Of a stretch of DNA of 64,000 nt, positions 12,952 to 26,017 are shown in pieces. The notes beneath the pieces were generated by a model that ran no database searches, was not told the origin of the DNA, and worked only from the letters and a program-made list of their open reading frames with translations. Position 1 is the stretch's first letter, and every line of letters starts with the position of its first letter. The position numbers were made by a program, and so were the translations under genes. Origin of the DNA: Fusarium oxysporum f. sp. lycopersici 4287 (taxonomy: Eukaryota > Ascomycota > Sordariomycetes > Hypocreales > Nectriaceae); NCBI RefSeq assembly GCF_000149955.1, contig NC_030992.1:576506-640505 (forward strand). The letters are read 5' to 3'.

Positions 12952-14530
12952 ATGTTCCGTACCTCTTCTCGCTCCCTTTGGGGCGTTGCCTCAAGAGCTT
13001 CTTCCAATCGAGCTTCGCAATTCCTCCCCCGCGCATCAATTGCGCCTCTTTTGCGTCAGCAGCGCGCCGCATACTCTAGCAAATCCGACGAAGAGAATCC
13101 TCCTCCTCCCAAGCAGCCCATTGACATTGAAGCTGAGCGCAAGCGGGGACAAGAGCTCCTCCAGTCCAACCCAAGTGTTGTTTCATCTAAGAGTTCGGTC
13201 GCCAATGCTGCGTCTACAGCTCAGGGCTCCAAGAGCGCTGATCAAGACATGACTAGTGAGCTCAAGCACGATATTGTAAGCTTCAATCTAGCGTAACACT
13301 CGATTCGAAGGATTCTAACAGTTTGAAGGACGTTGTCAAAGATACCTTTACCTTTACAGACGTCCCGCGCGAGTCGAGCATCCTCGGTTTGGCTGGTACA
13401 CTGCCCTACCTGGGAACTTCGCTTTCGACCGTCTTCCTCGCTTGGGACTTGAACAAGCCCATTCCTACGGGCAACTCCTTCTACGATGCTATCATGATCG
13501 ATCATGAGACAGCCAAATACCTGCTAAGCGCCCTTGAGCCTATTCAGCTTGGATATGGTGCTGTCATCATCTCTTTCCTGGGTGCTATTCACTGGGTAAG
13601 TCTACAGCTTCACAATAGCTACACATTTAGCTAACCACCAGCGATCAGGGTCTCGAGTACGCTGAGAAGCAACCCCTTCGTGAACGAACCCGTTTCCGCT
13701 ACGGCATGGGCCTTGCAGCTTCCATTGTCGCATGGCCAACTCTTATGCTCCCCGTAGAGTACGCTCTTACTTCTCAGTTCATGGCCTTCGTCGCTCTTTA
13801 CTTCGCCGATACCCGCGCTGCAACAAAGGGATGGGCACCTCGATGGTACGGCTCATACCGCTTCCTTCTCACAGCCATGGTCGGCTTCGCTATCTTCATC
13901 TCTCTCATCGGCCGCGCCAAGATCAAGCAAGGCGATGCCATCACTGCCAAGGGTCTGAGCGACAACTTCGCTAGGTCTGGTATTGCTGATCACGATACCA
14001 ACTGGGAGAAGCTAGAGGCTGAGGAGAAGGCACGTCGACGAAAGCAAAAGGAGGAAGAAGAAAAGAAGGCAAAGGAGGCCGAGAAGAAGAAGAAGGAAGA
14101 GGAGAAGAAGGGTAAGAAGAAGGATGGTAAGGGCGATGATAAGGCTAAGAAGGGTGACGACAAGAACAAAGCTTCTGAGGAGGGTAACAAGAAGGACGAG
14201 GAGAAGAGCAAGGACAAGGATACTGAGAAGAAGGATGATGGCAAGGACTCTGAGTCTAAGGACGAGGGTGAGTCCAAGGATGACAAGAAGGAGTCTGACT
14301 CGAAGGATGAGTCCAAGGTCGAGGATAAAAAGTCTCAGTCTGACGAAGACAGCAAGGACGACAAGGACAAGAAGTCAGAGGAATCATCCGACAAGGAGTC
14401 AAAGGACGACTCCAAGCAAGAGTCCGACAAGAAGGACGATAAGAAGGACCAGTCTGAAGACAAGAAGGAGGAGAAGTCCGACGAGAAGAAGGATGATAAA
14501 TCTGAGGGTAAGAAGAACAAGAAGGAATAA
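12952..14530 (+). CDS. mitochondrial DUF3429/TMEM69-type membrane protein with long charged tail
   Basis: Exons 12952-13275, 13329-13595 and 13649-14530 join in phase 0 and encode 490 residues. Both introns are 53 bases, with GTAAGC/GTAAGT donors. The N-terminus is rich in R, S, A and lacks acidic residues for about 45 residues, a typical mitochondrial presequence ending near RAAYSS. Residues 125-285 hold four or five hydrophobic segments matching DUF3429 (TMEM69 family), including the GLAGTLPY and FLGAIHWGLEYA motifs. The family has no firmly established reaction. From about residue 316 to the end the protein is almost purely K, E, D and S, about 175 residues, far longer than the core family needs. 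The tail is one continuous frame and part of the same exon, so it is not an artefact of joining. The inner mitochondrial membrane is the likely location. Confidence 0.85.
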
Positions 14531-15026
14531 GTTGCTGTCGCAATGACCAAGTTGAGCTGAAGCGCTTAGCGATCATAACGGAGTTCCGGGATTTGCTGTA
14601 TTTATTTCTTACATGACAGTTAATGAATTGATGTCAAAGGATGCTACGTTTAAATTCAAGACTATGTTTGAGTTCACAAAGATGGACATCACGCTTGAAA
14701 TGAATACTGTAATATGAAGGCAAATCACCAATCCGATGCATTAAAAAAAAACTAGGTATCTCTGACCCGCCGCGGGTATTGCTTCGCAAAATCCCAAACA
14801 CAGCCTTGGCCCATGTGTAATTCTATTAGACCCTCGAAGAGAAGCGAAACACTCAAGACAGATGGTGGCACAACTTCCAACGCCGTGAAAATGCAACCTG
14901 GCCAGGACCGTCTGTGTCAGTCCCAGGAGTACCCATCCAGCTTTTCCGCCATAAACCTCCCAAAAATCATCATCGTTAAAGTACTAGAACAAACAATCAT
15001 TGCACGCCGAGTTTCTAACAATGCTC
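14531..15026. other. convergent 3' intergenic region
   Basis: About 500 bases between the stop of the DUF3429 gene and the last, short exon of the Stu2-like gene on the other strand. It should hold both 3' UTRs. An A-run (AAAAAAAA) occurs near 14743. No coding signal is seen. Confidence 0.5.
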
Positions 15027-17718
15027 CTAAGGTCGAGCGAGCCCTTGCTTGGCCTGTAGATGGTCAGTTTCCGTCGCATGGGATACCAGCAGTGTTGGGT
15101 TAACGTACCTTCATCTGTTCAATTCGGGCCTTCAACTGACTTGTCACCTCTGCTGCCCTTCTCCAACTCTCGGCACCATTGCCTCCAGTAGGCTGAGGTA
15201 GCGATGACATAGGACGTTGAGAAGGTGCTGGCGCATGGTCGTCGTCGCGATATGATGCAGCACTTCTGAAGCCTCGTGCGGGAGATCCACGTCCGGATGA
15301 GCTTGCGCTACCAGCATATCGCATCTCAGGGCTAAGCTTGTTGCGAGGAATCATCTGCTCGCCATTTTCTTTCTCTTCAGACATACTGCTGGTGATGCTC
15401 ATTCTATGGCGGCTCACCGAGGGAGGTCCATGGTCTCGGTAGACATCATCGTGTGTGGGAGAAGCAAGGCCAGGGCTGTTCATACCATTTCCAGAGCTAC
15501 CCAATCCTTCGGCACGGCTCAAAGCCTTCTTAAGTCTTTCTAATTCGCGTCGCAGGCGGTCGTTGGTCTGTTCCGTAGCCTCTGCATCGCTTCTCGCGCG
15601 GACCAATTGTGTCTCCTTGGCCTTGATGCTCAAGACGTCTCGGGTGTGGTCTTCGATGAGGCCAGCATTCTGGTTCTTGAGCTCTTGAATCTCTGACATG
15701 AACTTGCTACGCTCCTGTCGCATCTCATCAACTTGACGGGTTAGCCGGTCGTTGGCTGCTCTAAGCTCCTCAATCTCGGCGCGCTCCACAGCAGTGAGAC
15801 CGCTAGATGGAGGCGGCGAGGCTGGTGCGACTGGGGGTGAGGGTGCGGTAGGTTTGGCGAGAGAGCGTCCGGCAAGTCCACGAGAGAGACCAAGGCGAGG
15901 TTGAGCGGGTGGTGCAGGCTCGTCATCGGGCATGACAGGGGCAGCGGGCGCTCGGCGAGGAGAGCCAGGTGCCGGACCTCCAAGGGTCCTCTTCTGGGGG
16001 CCCTTCAATCCTCCAAGTGTAGGCTTTCCAAGCTTGCCAGCGGCAGGTCGAGAGCTTGGCTGAGGAGTGGGAGGAGTATCATCTGGCATTACTGGAGCCG
16101 CAGCGGCAGCAGGAGCAGCCTTCTTGGCCATAGGCTTCTTTCCACCCATGACTTTCTTGGGAGGCGCCGCTTTAGGTGCAGGTGCCGCCTTGGGCTTGGG
16201 CTTCTCCTTTGCCTTGACTTCGGCGGCCTCGAAGAATTCCTTGACCTTGTTCTTGCGGATGTCGTCCAGACCTTCCAGGTTAGGTGTCATAGCACGCTCA
16301 CCAATAATCTTCATGATGGTACCAAGAATCTCAGCACCGCCATCTCGAAGAGCAGGGCTTGACTCGGACAAGAGCTTCTTTCCAGCCTCGCAGATGGTAG
16401 CTTGCTCGGGCTTGCTGGGCACATCTCGGGTGTTTCGTAGGCAGCGAATTAAGAACTTCATGGTACCCTCCTTGACCTGAGGGTTCTTGTTTCCAAGGTA
16501 TGTGGTGATGTCCTCAAGACACTCAGTCAAATCGGTGGAGGCGAAAGCAGCGTCAAGAGCGGCGCCGAGAGCATCCGCGACAGAAGCCTTCTTCTCCTTG
16601 AGTCGATCCATGATGGGCTGCATCACAATGCTGCGATACTTGGCAAAGGCCTTTCGCAAGCCCTTTGCGAGAGCCTCGATACAGAGAGCAGCCTGAGTGA
16701 CGACGGCAACATTGGCGTCCTTCATGCATTTGGCCAATCCGCGACAAACTTCATTGAAATCGGTTTCCTTGATGCGAGGAACATTAAGTGCCTGGTGAAG
16801 ACCGTCGACTGCTTCTTTTCGGTCCTTCCACTTCGAGGAGGCAAGTAGATCGCTGAAGTTAGGCGGGATCTTCTTGCTGACATCCTGAGGTTCAGCCAAA
16901 TCGAAAGCGTCGACCTCGCCAACATCGTCGCCCTCTGCTTCGCCTTCTTCACCCTCCTCGCCACCTTCGGGAGCAGCGTCAATAGCTTCTTGTTGCGATC
17001 GGAGGAGTCGTTCTTGCTTGGGAGGGCCTTCGGCCTTGATCTTCTCAAACTGCGCTTCCAAATCGGTCTGTTGGGTAGGCTTGAGCTCGCCCCAGAACAT
17101 GGGCTTCATAGCCTCCCTGAGCCATCTGTAAAGTTCGACTGTCAAGTTCGTTGCCTCAGCACGGACATTCTTGTCGGCGGCACCGAAGGCTTTTGGGAGC
17201 GCTTTGAGCACAGGTTTGGGATCGACGACCTTGCAACCATAGTTGTGAAAGATTTGTGTAAGGGCGTTCAGTGTCGCAGCAACGTTCTTGGGAACCTTGT
17301 TGGAAAGACCGGGCAGCATGTCCTCAATGACCGGTCCAGCGACATCGAGCTCAATGTACAAAAGCAAAGCTTCGATGGAGTTTTGCTTGATCGCGGCACG
17401 TGTGGAGGATAGACACTTCTCGACCATGGGTGTAATGGTCTGATTTCGCGTCCGTAGACAGCAGTCTCGTCCACCATATTTGAGGAATGCGCATAGGGCG
17501 GTGACGGCTTCTTGTTGAGCGGCGACGTTTGAATCGAGAACTGCTTTGTTCCACAGGCCGGGTTCGTTCAAAAATGGTCGGAAACAAGGATCGGACTCGT
17601 CGGGAGACTTTTCGAACTGCTTGGTTGCTTCTTCATATGCTCCTTTTCTAACCTTCCAGACCTTGTGCGCGAAGCGGTCCGCCAAGGGTATGGAGCTAAA
17701 ATCTTCTTCTTCAGCCAT
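15027..17718 (-). CDS. XMAP215/Dis1/Stu2-family microtubule polymerase (TOG protein)
   Basis: Fungal relative of S. pombe Alp14/Dis1 and yeast Stu2, which bind tubulin through TOG domains and speed microtubule growth at plus ends and spindle poles. Residues 1-230 and about 285-510 form two TOG arrays of HEAT repeats (for example SSKWKDRKEAVDGLHQAL at the start of TOG2). Residues 515-640 are a basic Ala/Pro/Lys-rich linker. Residues about 645-720 are a coiled coil, followed by a Ser-rich part. The large exon is 17718-15109. A 55-base intron (15054-15108; GTACGT donor, CTGAC branch point, CTACAG acceptor) leads in phase 0 to a 27-base final exon ending AKQGLARP, giving 878 residues. Without splicing, the frame would end one codon later at 15100 as KVR. 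Two TOGs and a coiled coil match fungal, not animal, members. Confidence 0.92.
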
Positions 17719-19875
17719 GGTAGTGTTGAGGGGGAAAATGTGTATTGGGGAGAGCTCGAGACGGGGTATCTTTCGAGTGGATGTTGTTTCTTCTTGTTGT
17801 GCTTTATAAAGCGGACTAAGCGGGTAATTAGCTTATGAAATAAACGAGAGCGGCGAGGAGGATCCATCATATGTATAGCTCTGGTTGGGCTCTCATAAGC
17901 GCGCGAGACGCTCTACAGGAGCAAGAACAGGCTTGATGATATTCGAGTGAATGTAAGTTGAACGTACCAGAGTTTTAAAGCAGCGGATTGAACTGCGGGT
18001 ATCAAATAGAGGGAAGAGGCTTTGTCGCGTGAGTGAAAGGGCAATGGATGGATGTTCAAGAGGAAACAAGGCAGAAGTGCGTCGTTCTTTCTATAGAGGA
18101 TAGCCCGGCGCAAGGTTAGTGAATCCAAATCTGTAGAAGAACAAGCATGAGCAACAAAGAAGCAACTGCCAAAATAAGGAAGCAGGGCAGGGTGAGGTAA
18201 GAACAGGCAAGGGACTCTATTTGTTCCCAGATCCTTGTTGTTTGGTTTGGGTGAGGGACGATCAAATGGTCTTGTTCATTTTTTGGAGGGGAAAGACTGA
18301 AAGTCAACAAGCGTCCGTCACCTGATTTACAGGGGTTGAAATTGAAGTGCCTAAAATGACGGCGGGACAGAACAGAATATGGAGTCTGATTTCCAGGGAC
18401 CTTACTTACAGTTTGTTTGTCTGTGAGGTGAGGTTGATAGTGCAGATGTTTTGTCGAATTGGGAAAGACAAGAGTTATATTGAGAGTTAAATGGGTTTAG
18501 ATGCTGTGCCACAGACCCTTCAAAATAGACGTTCCTGGCTTATGACTCTTGTGGTGTGTTGTCATTCAAGTGGCCCGGTTCTCTTTATTGACGCCCAATC
18601 TGCGCCATTGCCCCAGAAACAGACTGCAGCCACACCAACGTCAAAACGCATGAAGATCAACACCTACAGCCAAGAAACGGTTCAGAATTAATTACGGGAC
18701 AAAACACTTTTAAAAATCAAGAATTACTTCCAGATTACTTCTACCATCGAATCATCAGCCACAAATCTGTCTTTTTGAACAATACTCCCTTCAGATTGAG
18801 AAGAACATATGTCACGCGCAAGGGACTGCTCTTACATTCCAACTGTAGCTGCAAGCCTTCAGCTCAACTGCAGGGTCAAGGCTCCAACGCCATAAAATGT
18901 TCCTTACATTTGATCAAAGCATTCAATCTGCCCTACTGAAGTAGGCCTTGCTTTTCATTGCGTAGTCACGAACCTTCTAGTAAGCTATTGACGTGTCATG
19001 CATGCTATAAACTAAAGACTGATGTGCGTTGGTGTGCTACCCACATTCTTCAACAAGCTTGGACAAGGAATCCAAGACATATTGATTGAGGGGTAATTCT
19101 CCAGCATGACAAAACCTCAAAAATGCACTCGAAGGTCCTGTCATGACTGGTCCGTGGAGAAAAGTGATTGATGAAGCCTCCTGTTTTCTGATGTTGCTTT
19201 TAACGTTGAAAGTCCAGTGTTTACAGATGCTTGTTGAGCATATGCTCACTTCAAGGTCTTTGTGACCGTAGTTTAACACAAGTCACTTCGGGATGGGAAA
19301 TCAATTTATAGTGGGATCTCAAAGAGAATCTCTTATAGTTCTGTGATTTCTTATTTCTACCAAGAGCCTTCAACATCAGGACCCGATGTGCCTGACCATT
19401 TGCCAAGTCTCTCTCGAGCCCGACATGGAAGGCCCCGAATTGCTGCAAGAGAGCACCTTGTAAAAGTAACCGCGAAGGCTATCGGATGGAATCACGTGGT
19501 GATAAGAGTCCAGCACGGGCCGTCTCTCCATCCTGGTCCAGGAACCAGACCTGCCAGACTCTAAAGCATGATTGGAATAACTTAGCCATCCTATCAGATT
19601 AAAGAAATACAAGACAGAATCATTGGATAACTTGAAGTGTGTAATTAACGAAGGAAAAATGAATGGCTTTCTTATGATTGGTCTCTCAGGTGACCAAGTT
19701 TCAAGTCATCACGTGCCGATAAGATAAGGCTCTCCAACATCGTCATGCCCAAGCTTCCAGTTTATTTCTACGTCTGCCTGTCGCGTCGCAAGTATTGCTT
19801 CTCCTTGCTTCAAGTGCGCTTTCGCACGCGGAACTCACAAACGACATATAGAGAGTTATCAAGAACACTCTCAAG
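17719..19875. promoter_or_regulatory. divergent intergenic region Stu2-like / G-patch gene
   Basis: About 2.15 kb between two divergent start codons. The open frames inside are short and not protein-like. The 2 kb are longer than needed for two promoters, but I see no tRNA, rRNA or repeat. The last 100 bases before 19876 probably are the 5' UTR of the G-patch gene. Confidence 0.45.
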
Positions 19876-22239
19876 ATGAACGGTTCATCGCGCCCTTCCT
19901 TTGACCCCTCACGCCTCACCAAAGCCGCCGCGGCCGAATATTCTTCATCAGCATCCGAATCTGAAGACGAGCACCTCGCGCCAGGTCTTGATGCCGACAA
20001 CGACTTCGGTGATTTTAACCCCCGAAAGAGGCGTCGTGTCGGTGGTAATAACAAAGAGAAGGCTGCGCTGGGCATCTTTGGCTCCGATAGCGAAGACGAC
20101 GGACCTGCTAGAAAATGGAAGAGGACCACCTTGAGAAATAAAGGCATGAACTTTGTGTCAACAGGCGCAGGAAGCGATAAAGAAGATGGCGATGAAGATT
20201 CCGACGATAATCGGCCGATGCTAGGAAGCGCAATGGACCAAGACGACGATGATGAGGAGGAGGAGGGCAACACTGGAGTAGGACTAGGCTTCGGGGGTGT
20301 TGCACGCGGTTTTGCACAGAACGATACCCAAAATTCAAGTCGAAGCGTAAGCGCCGAAGCAACAGCTCGACCGTCATTTCGAACCCGATTCGATGGCAAG
20401 AACCCTCTCGGTATGGGCTTTGTCCCATCGTCAGCAAACGATCCTGTCCTCAAGAACCCGCGCGACGAGGGCTCTCCGACACCACGTAATAAGCCACAAC
20501 CGAGTGCCTTTGGCGCAAAGGGCAAGACAAACCCGAAGTCTTTCGGTGCCCGAATGATGGCAAAGATGGGCTACCAGGAGGGACAAGGTCTTGGTAAGGA
20601 AGGCCAGGGTCGAAACGTCATTATCGAAGCGAACCTCCGACCGCAGGGTATTGGTCTTGGTGCTGTGAAGGAGAAGTCTGAACAGGAACGGAAAGAAGAG
20701 AAGCGACAAGCCAAAATGCGAGGAGAAGAAGTTATCGATTCGGACGAGGAGGAAAAGAAGAAACGAAAGAAGGCAAAAAAGAAGTCCCTAGGAGCTGCGT
20801 TTGACAGCGCAACAAGTACACCAAGACGACAGAAACCGAAATACCTTACGGCAGAGGAGCTCAAGGCTGCGGCTCCAGGTCTTCATATCCCAGATGCATT
20901 TGCCCCTATTCTCGATATGACAGGGCCTGGAAGCAAGATGCTCACATCAACGAGTGGTATCATGACACCGACGACAGGAACTGCCACACCCGAATCAACG
21001 GAAGTGATAGAGGCGAGGAAGCTTGTCAAGAGAGCGCAAGCAGACTTGTTAGCCTTTTCTGATGAATGGAAGAGCTTGCAAGAGAGGAAGACGTGGATAG
21101 ACCTCGAGCTCAAGGAAAAGGAGCAGGAGATGGACGATTTACGATCGGATTTCGAGAGATTGCAGGTCTTTTCTGAGTTGGTCAGCGGAGAGCTTGCAAC
21201 AGCCGACTGGGATCAAGTTATCGGGTGCCTGAAGAAGGCCCTTGAACTCAAGGCCACGACATCAGAGATTGCCGACATCGCGGTTGCGGCTATCCATCCT
21301 TTCCTTCGAGAAGGAGACTGGGATCTCCTACAAGAGCCAACACGCTTCGCATCAGATCTCAAAGAACTAAAATCACTACTCATGCCATCGACAACGAATG
21401 GCAAATCTGTCGGCAAGTGGGATTCCTCGGCAGCAGTCAATACAGACGACATCTACCGCCGTCATCACAAATCCACAACACCATACGAAAGCATGATGTA
21501 CAAGAATTGGCTACCCAAAGCACTCGCGGCTGTCCGGTCATGGGATGTCTTTGAGCCAGAGAAGATGCTCAGCGTCATGGAGGCCTGGGATGACCTCTTA
21601 CCATCCTTTGTCCGCGCACAATTCATCGACAACATCGCTCGGAAGTTGGAAACAGCAGTATCAGACTGGAATCCTAAGAACAGACGTCAGCACCACAGTC
21701 TACCGCACATATGGCTATTCCCATGGCTTCAATACCTCCCCTCATACCATCTTGACCCCAAGGGAACAGGTCTTGTAGCAGACGTCAAGAGAAAGTTCAG
21801 ACAACTCATCGACGTATGGGATTTCAAGGAGGGTCGCTTACCTGGTCTTACAAAATGGGAACGCATTCTTGGCGATCAATGGCGACCGCTTGTAATGTCC
21901 CACGTCCTCCCGTCAATGGGCAAATACCTCCAGCGAAACTTCTCAGTCGAGCCAGCAGATCAGGAACCGAGTCTTCCTGTGCTCAGGGGTATTCTGAAAT
22001 GGACGCCCACGCTCGGCCGAAGGGTTATTGCCGAGGTGCTGATACAGCATTTGTTCCCCAAGTGGCACAAGACGCTGACGGAGTGGCTGTCGCTTGACGA
22101 GGTTGACTTGGGCGAGGTGGCGGATTGGTATGCTTGGTGGAGGGGGTTGTTGCCGGAGGATGTTATGGAGGTCAAGGGTGTGAAGGCGGAGTTTGATACG
22201 GGGCTAAAGGTCATGGCGAGGGCGGTGGTAGGGGCGTGA
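19876..22239 (+). CDS. G-patch splicing factor, Ntr1/Spp382/TFIP11-like
   Basis: A single-exon gene of 787 residues. Known members (yeast Ntr1/Spp382, human TFIP11) bind and activate the DEAH helicase Prp43/DHX15 in the nucleus to take apart the spliceosome and release the lariat intron. Residues 1-215 are acidic, Ser-rich and basic low-complexity sequence, usual for this family's N-terminus. The G-patch is at about 217-265, with the typical run SFGARMMAKMGYQEGQGLGK and a second glycine cluster GIGLGAV. From about 370 to 700 lies the conserved GCFC/TFP11 region, with W-rich helices such as the HIWLFPWLQYLP motif. The ATG at 19876 is the first one in frame and gives a complete N-terminal domain. 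No intron is evident. Confidence 0.92.
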   Translation: MNGSSRPSFDPSRLTKAAAAEYSSSASESEDEHLAPGLDADNDFGDFNPRKRRRVGGNNKEKAALGIFGSDSEDDGPARKWKRTTLRNKGMNFVSTGAGSDKEDGDEDSDDNRPMLGSAMDQDDDDEEEEGNTGVGLGFGGVARGFAQNDTQNSSRSVSAEATARPSFRTRFDGKNPLGMGFVPSSANDPVLKNPRDEGSPTPRNKPQPSAFGAKGKTNPKSFGARMMAKMGYQEGQGLGKEGQGRNVIIEANLRPQGIGLGAVKEKSEQERKEEKRQAKMRGEEVIDSDEEEKKKRKKAKKKSLGAAFDSATSTPRRQKPKYLTAEELKAAAPGLHIPDAFAPILDMTGPGSKMLTSTSGIMTPTTGTATPESTEVIEARKLVKRAQADLLAFSDEWKSLQERKTWIDLELKEKEQEMDDLRSDFERLQVFSELVSGELATADWDQVIGCLKKALELKATTSEIADIAVAAIHPFLREGDWDLLQEPTRFASDLKELKSLLMPSTTNGKSVGKWDSSAAVNTDDIYRRHHKSTTPYESMMYKNWLPKALAAVRSWDVFEPEKMLSVMEAWDDLLPSFVRAQFIDNIARKLETAVSDWNPKNRRQHHSLPHIWLFPWLQYLPSYHLDPKGTGLVADVKRKFRQLIDVWDFKEGRLPGLTKWERILGDQWRPLVMSHVLPSMGKYLQRNFSVEPADQEPSLPVLRGILKWTPTLGRRVIAEVLIQHLFPKWHKTLTEWLSLDEVDLGEVADWYAWWRGLLPEDVMEVKGVKAEFDTGLKVMARAVVGA

Positions 22240-23053
22240 TGAGTTGGACGGAGATACGCAGATGGAGTGTCTCGGCTGAGCGGCGATAATGTAGCGTGGG
22301 AATATAGATTTGAATAGGGGTTTATAGAAATGAATCATATGGCCATCTGGAAAGATGGGTCACGTTGTCAGTGTCTCAACCCTGATTTTCCTCAGCTTCG
22401 GTTGTTCCGTGAGTGATGTCGAGGGTCTTCTGTATAGTCCGATACACTTAAGTGAGCATCTATTACTCAAATATCTCCCTCTAAAGCTACAGCAGGACGG
22501 GCAATAGACTCTGTTTAGGTGATGACCAAGGGACTGCAACAGGCTGATCCTGCTGAGCGTTATACCTCAATTTGTCCATATACCCATCGCCGTCACCATA
22601 CCCTTAGCACATATCTAGAACAAGCCCAAATAGCAATATGTCCTCGGTTTCAAGACTATGATTTGCAACTGAGGGAGGATTATGTACGAGTTCATAAGCG
22701 TGGCTGTCACAATTGCCATTCTTTCTCGAAGTTCTTCATCAGAAGACGTTTTCCCTAGTAGCAAAAAGAGATTCTGATGTGACATCTAGAAGATTGAGTT
22801 TCAGATTCTAGACGGATCTTCATTAAAATATCCATTATAAGATATTTTACTTTCTTGTCGGTTGATAGAGATTAATGTGCAAGTTGAATCAAAGACATTG
22901 AGTTGCAGAATGGTGTACAGGGTCCGGAAGACTCACAAATTCAAATCGCCAACTCCGAAGACAGAAGAACAATGTGATATCTAAACCCTATAAGAAGAAG
23001 CCCTTCTCTTTCTGTTGGAAATTATCATCCTCGCCAAACTCTTCTCGTTCAAG
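22240..23053. other. intergenic region
   Basis: About 0.8 kb between two genes on the same strand. It should hold the 3' end of the G-patch transcript and the promoter of the subtilase gene. The part from 22740 to 22900 is AT-rich. No gene is seen. Confidence 0.5.
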
Positions 23054-24336
<1,283 letters not shown>

Positions 24337-26017
24337 AGTGAGGATGTATGGTTTGGTGTTTGAGATGGTGATAGACATAAACGATTGGGGTATCAGAGGG
24401 CATTCGTTTATTTCTTAGATACACTCGTTTAAATATTCTATGCTTTGAACATGCTTTTTTGACAATATCTTCTGACAACATTTATACGATTTGCCTCTGT
24501 ATTGTTTGTTCCCTCTCATCGTCCTCACATGAGAGAATTTGCATGAAGAGATATAGGGTAAGCAAACAGCGCCGATAAACATCATCAAAAAACTAGAAGG
24601 CCATGTGATTCACTGTTTCATGCTTTGCTTGAGGTTAGTGTTCAAACTGTGTCTGGATTCTGAGCCTATTAATTGGCCGGTTTATCAAGCCACGCAGAAA
24701 CAAATGAGGGTGTCGATGTCAATGGTGCGAGCACAGAAAACGTGGCAGGGCAGGGTTGGGATGATGAAAGAGGAAAAGAGGAGGTCCGTGATGAGATAGC
24801 CGGTTCCGGGGGGATCTTGTAGCTCGCAGTAATGTCACCCACTGTCCAGCAGAGAAAATGGTTGATGAACCTGTGTAACAATATGACCACATTGTATAAC
24901 CCAGTGAGTGAGTTGAACTGTGACGTTGGCTGCTGTCATCATGCAGCGTAAATTACATCCAGATCCTTCTGCTCCTGTTCGCGGCGTTGCCCCCTTTTCC
25001 TGTTTTGATTCGAGGCCTGCTTCTCCACATAAGCCAGACGCATACATCGTATGGACATGGTACAGATAGAAACAACAAACAATAAACACAAGACAATAAT
25101 ATTATCAGATAAACAATGGTGATTCAGATAGAGTATCGTATATCAATTCGATCGCGAGCAAAAAACGCTTCTGCAAGCCCAAATGTCACCCACCATCAGC
25201 TTCATCAATTCAACCGCTGCAGCCGCCACAAACATTGCCATGGAATCAATTCCCATGTGCTGAGTGTCGCGTGCGTGTGAACCTGGTCTTATCTCGGTAT
25301 GGATTTTCAGCTTAGCCTTTAGTCCTGGCCTGGCTTGTGCTGTGCTGATTATCGTTGGCGCTCTTTGCCGCTGCCGCTGCCGCTCGCTAAACCACTGGAA
25401 GCCCTTCTGTGCTCAGCGGCCACCTACTGTTTGCCCGCTTGTGATTGTGCCCGTGCCCGTGCTTCCTCAATCAACCACTTCCAGCTCCTCCATCGTGAGA
25501 GCCTGACATCACCGCAACTGACGGACGAACTGTCTGTTTGAAATACTCTTCGGAGACCACTTCGGAGGCTTTTGCTTTTTTATTTTCCAGGCCACTATTT
25601 GCCTGTGTTTTACCATATTCTTGGCAACAAGTGATGCGACGCGACAGTCGTCATCTTGCTATTGCTTTGCTTCAAGGTTCTCTACTTACCACAACCAAGG
25701 CAGATTATTGATTGATTAGGCATTCTGGGAATGTTACAATCTGATTCCTGACTACCTTATACTCCTTATCTATTATTCAGCCGTACCGCTACAAAGTTCG
25801 CTTGCTGAGGTGAGGCAAGTGAGTGCGCAACGACTGCTGAAACTCACTCTCCGCCCACCGACCTGACCCGCCTACGTCTGCCTGACTCAACTCGATTCGA
25901 TTAAACCTGATTACATGATCCATTTCGACTCCTCCACAATCCAATCTTCAACCTTTCCCCTCCGCCAAACGCTGGTCCCGCGACAGCGACAGCGATAGCG
26001 AATATCGACCCTTCACC
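24337..26017. promoter_or_regulatory. long upstream region of the SAPS gene
   Basis: About 1.7 kb with no supportable gene. The right half is pyrimidine-rich, with many CT tracts and GCCGCTGCCGCTGCCGCTCGC near 25370, typical of a fungal promoter and long 5' leader. Open frames here such as 25264-25506 lie in this low-complexity sequence and are not credible. Confidence 0.45.

Noticed and set aside
19743..20525. 260-codon open frame on the minus strand
   Set aside because: Antisense to the low-complexity N-terminal part of the G-patch gene; Ser/Pro-rich shadow without domain features.
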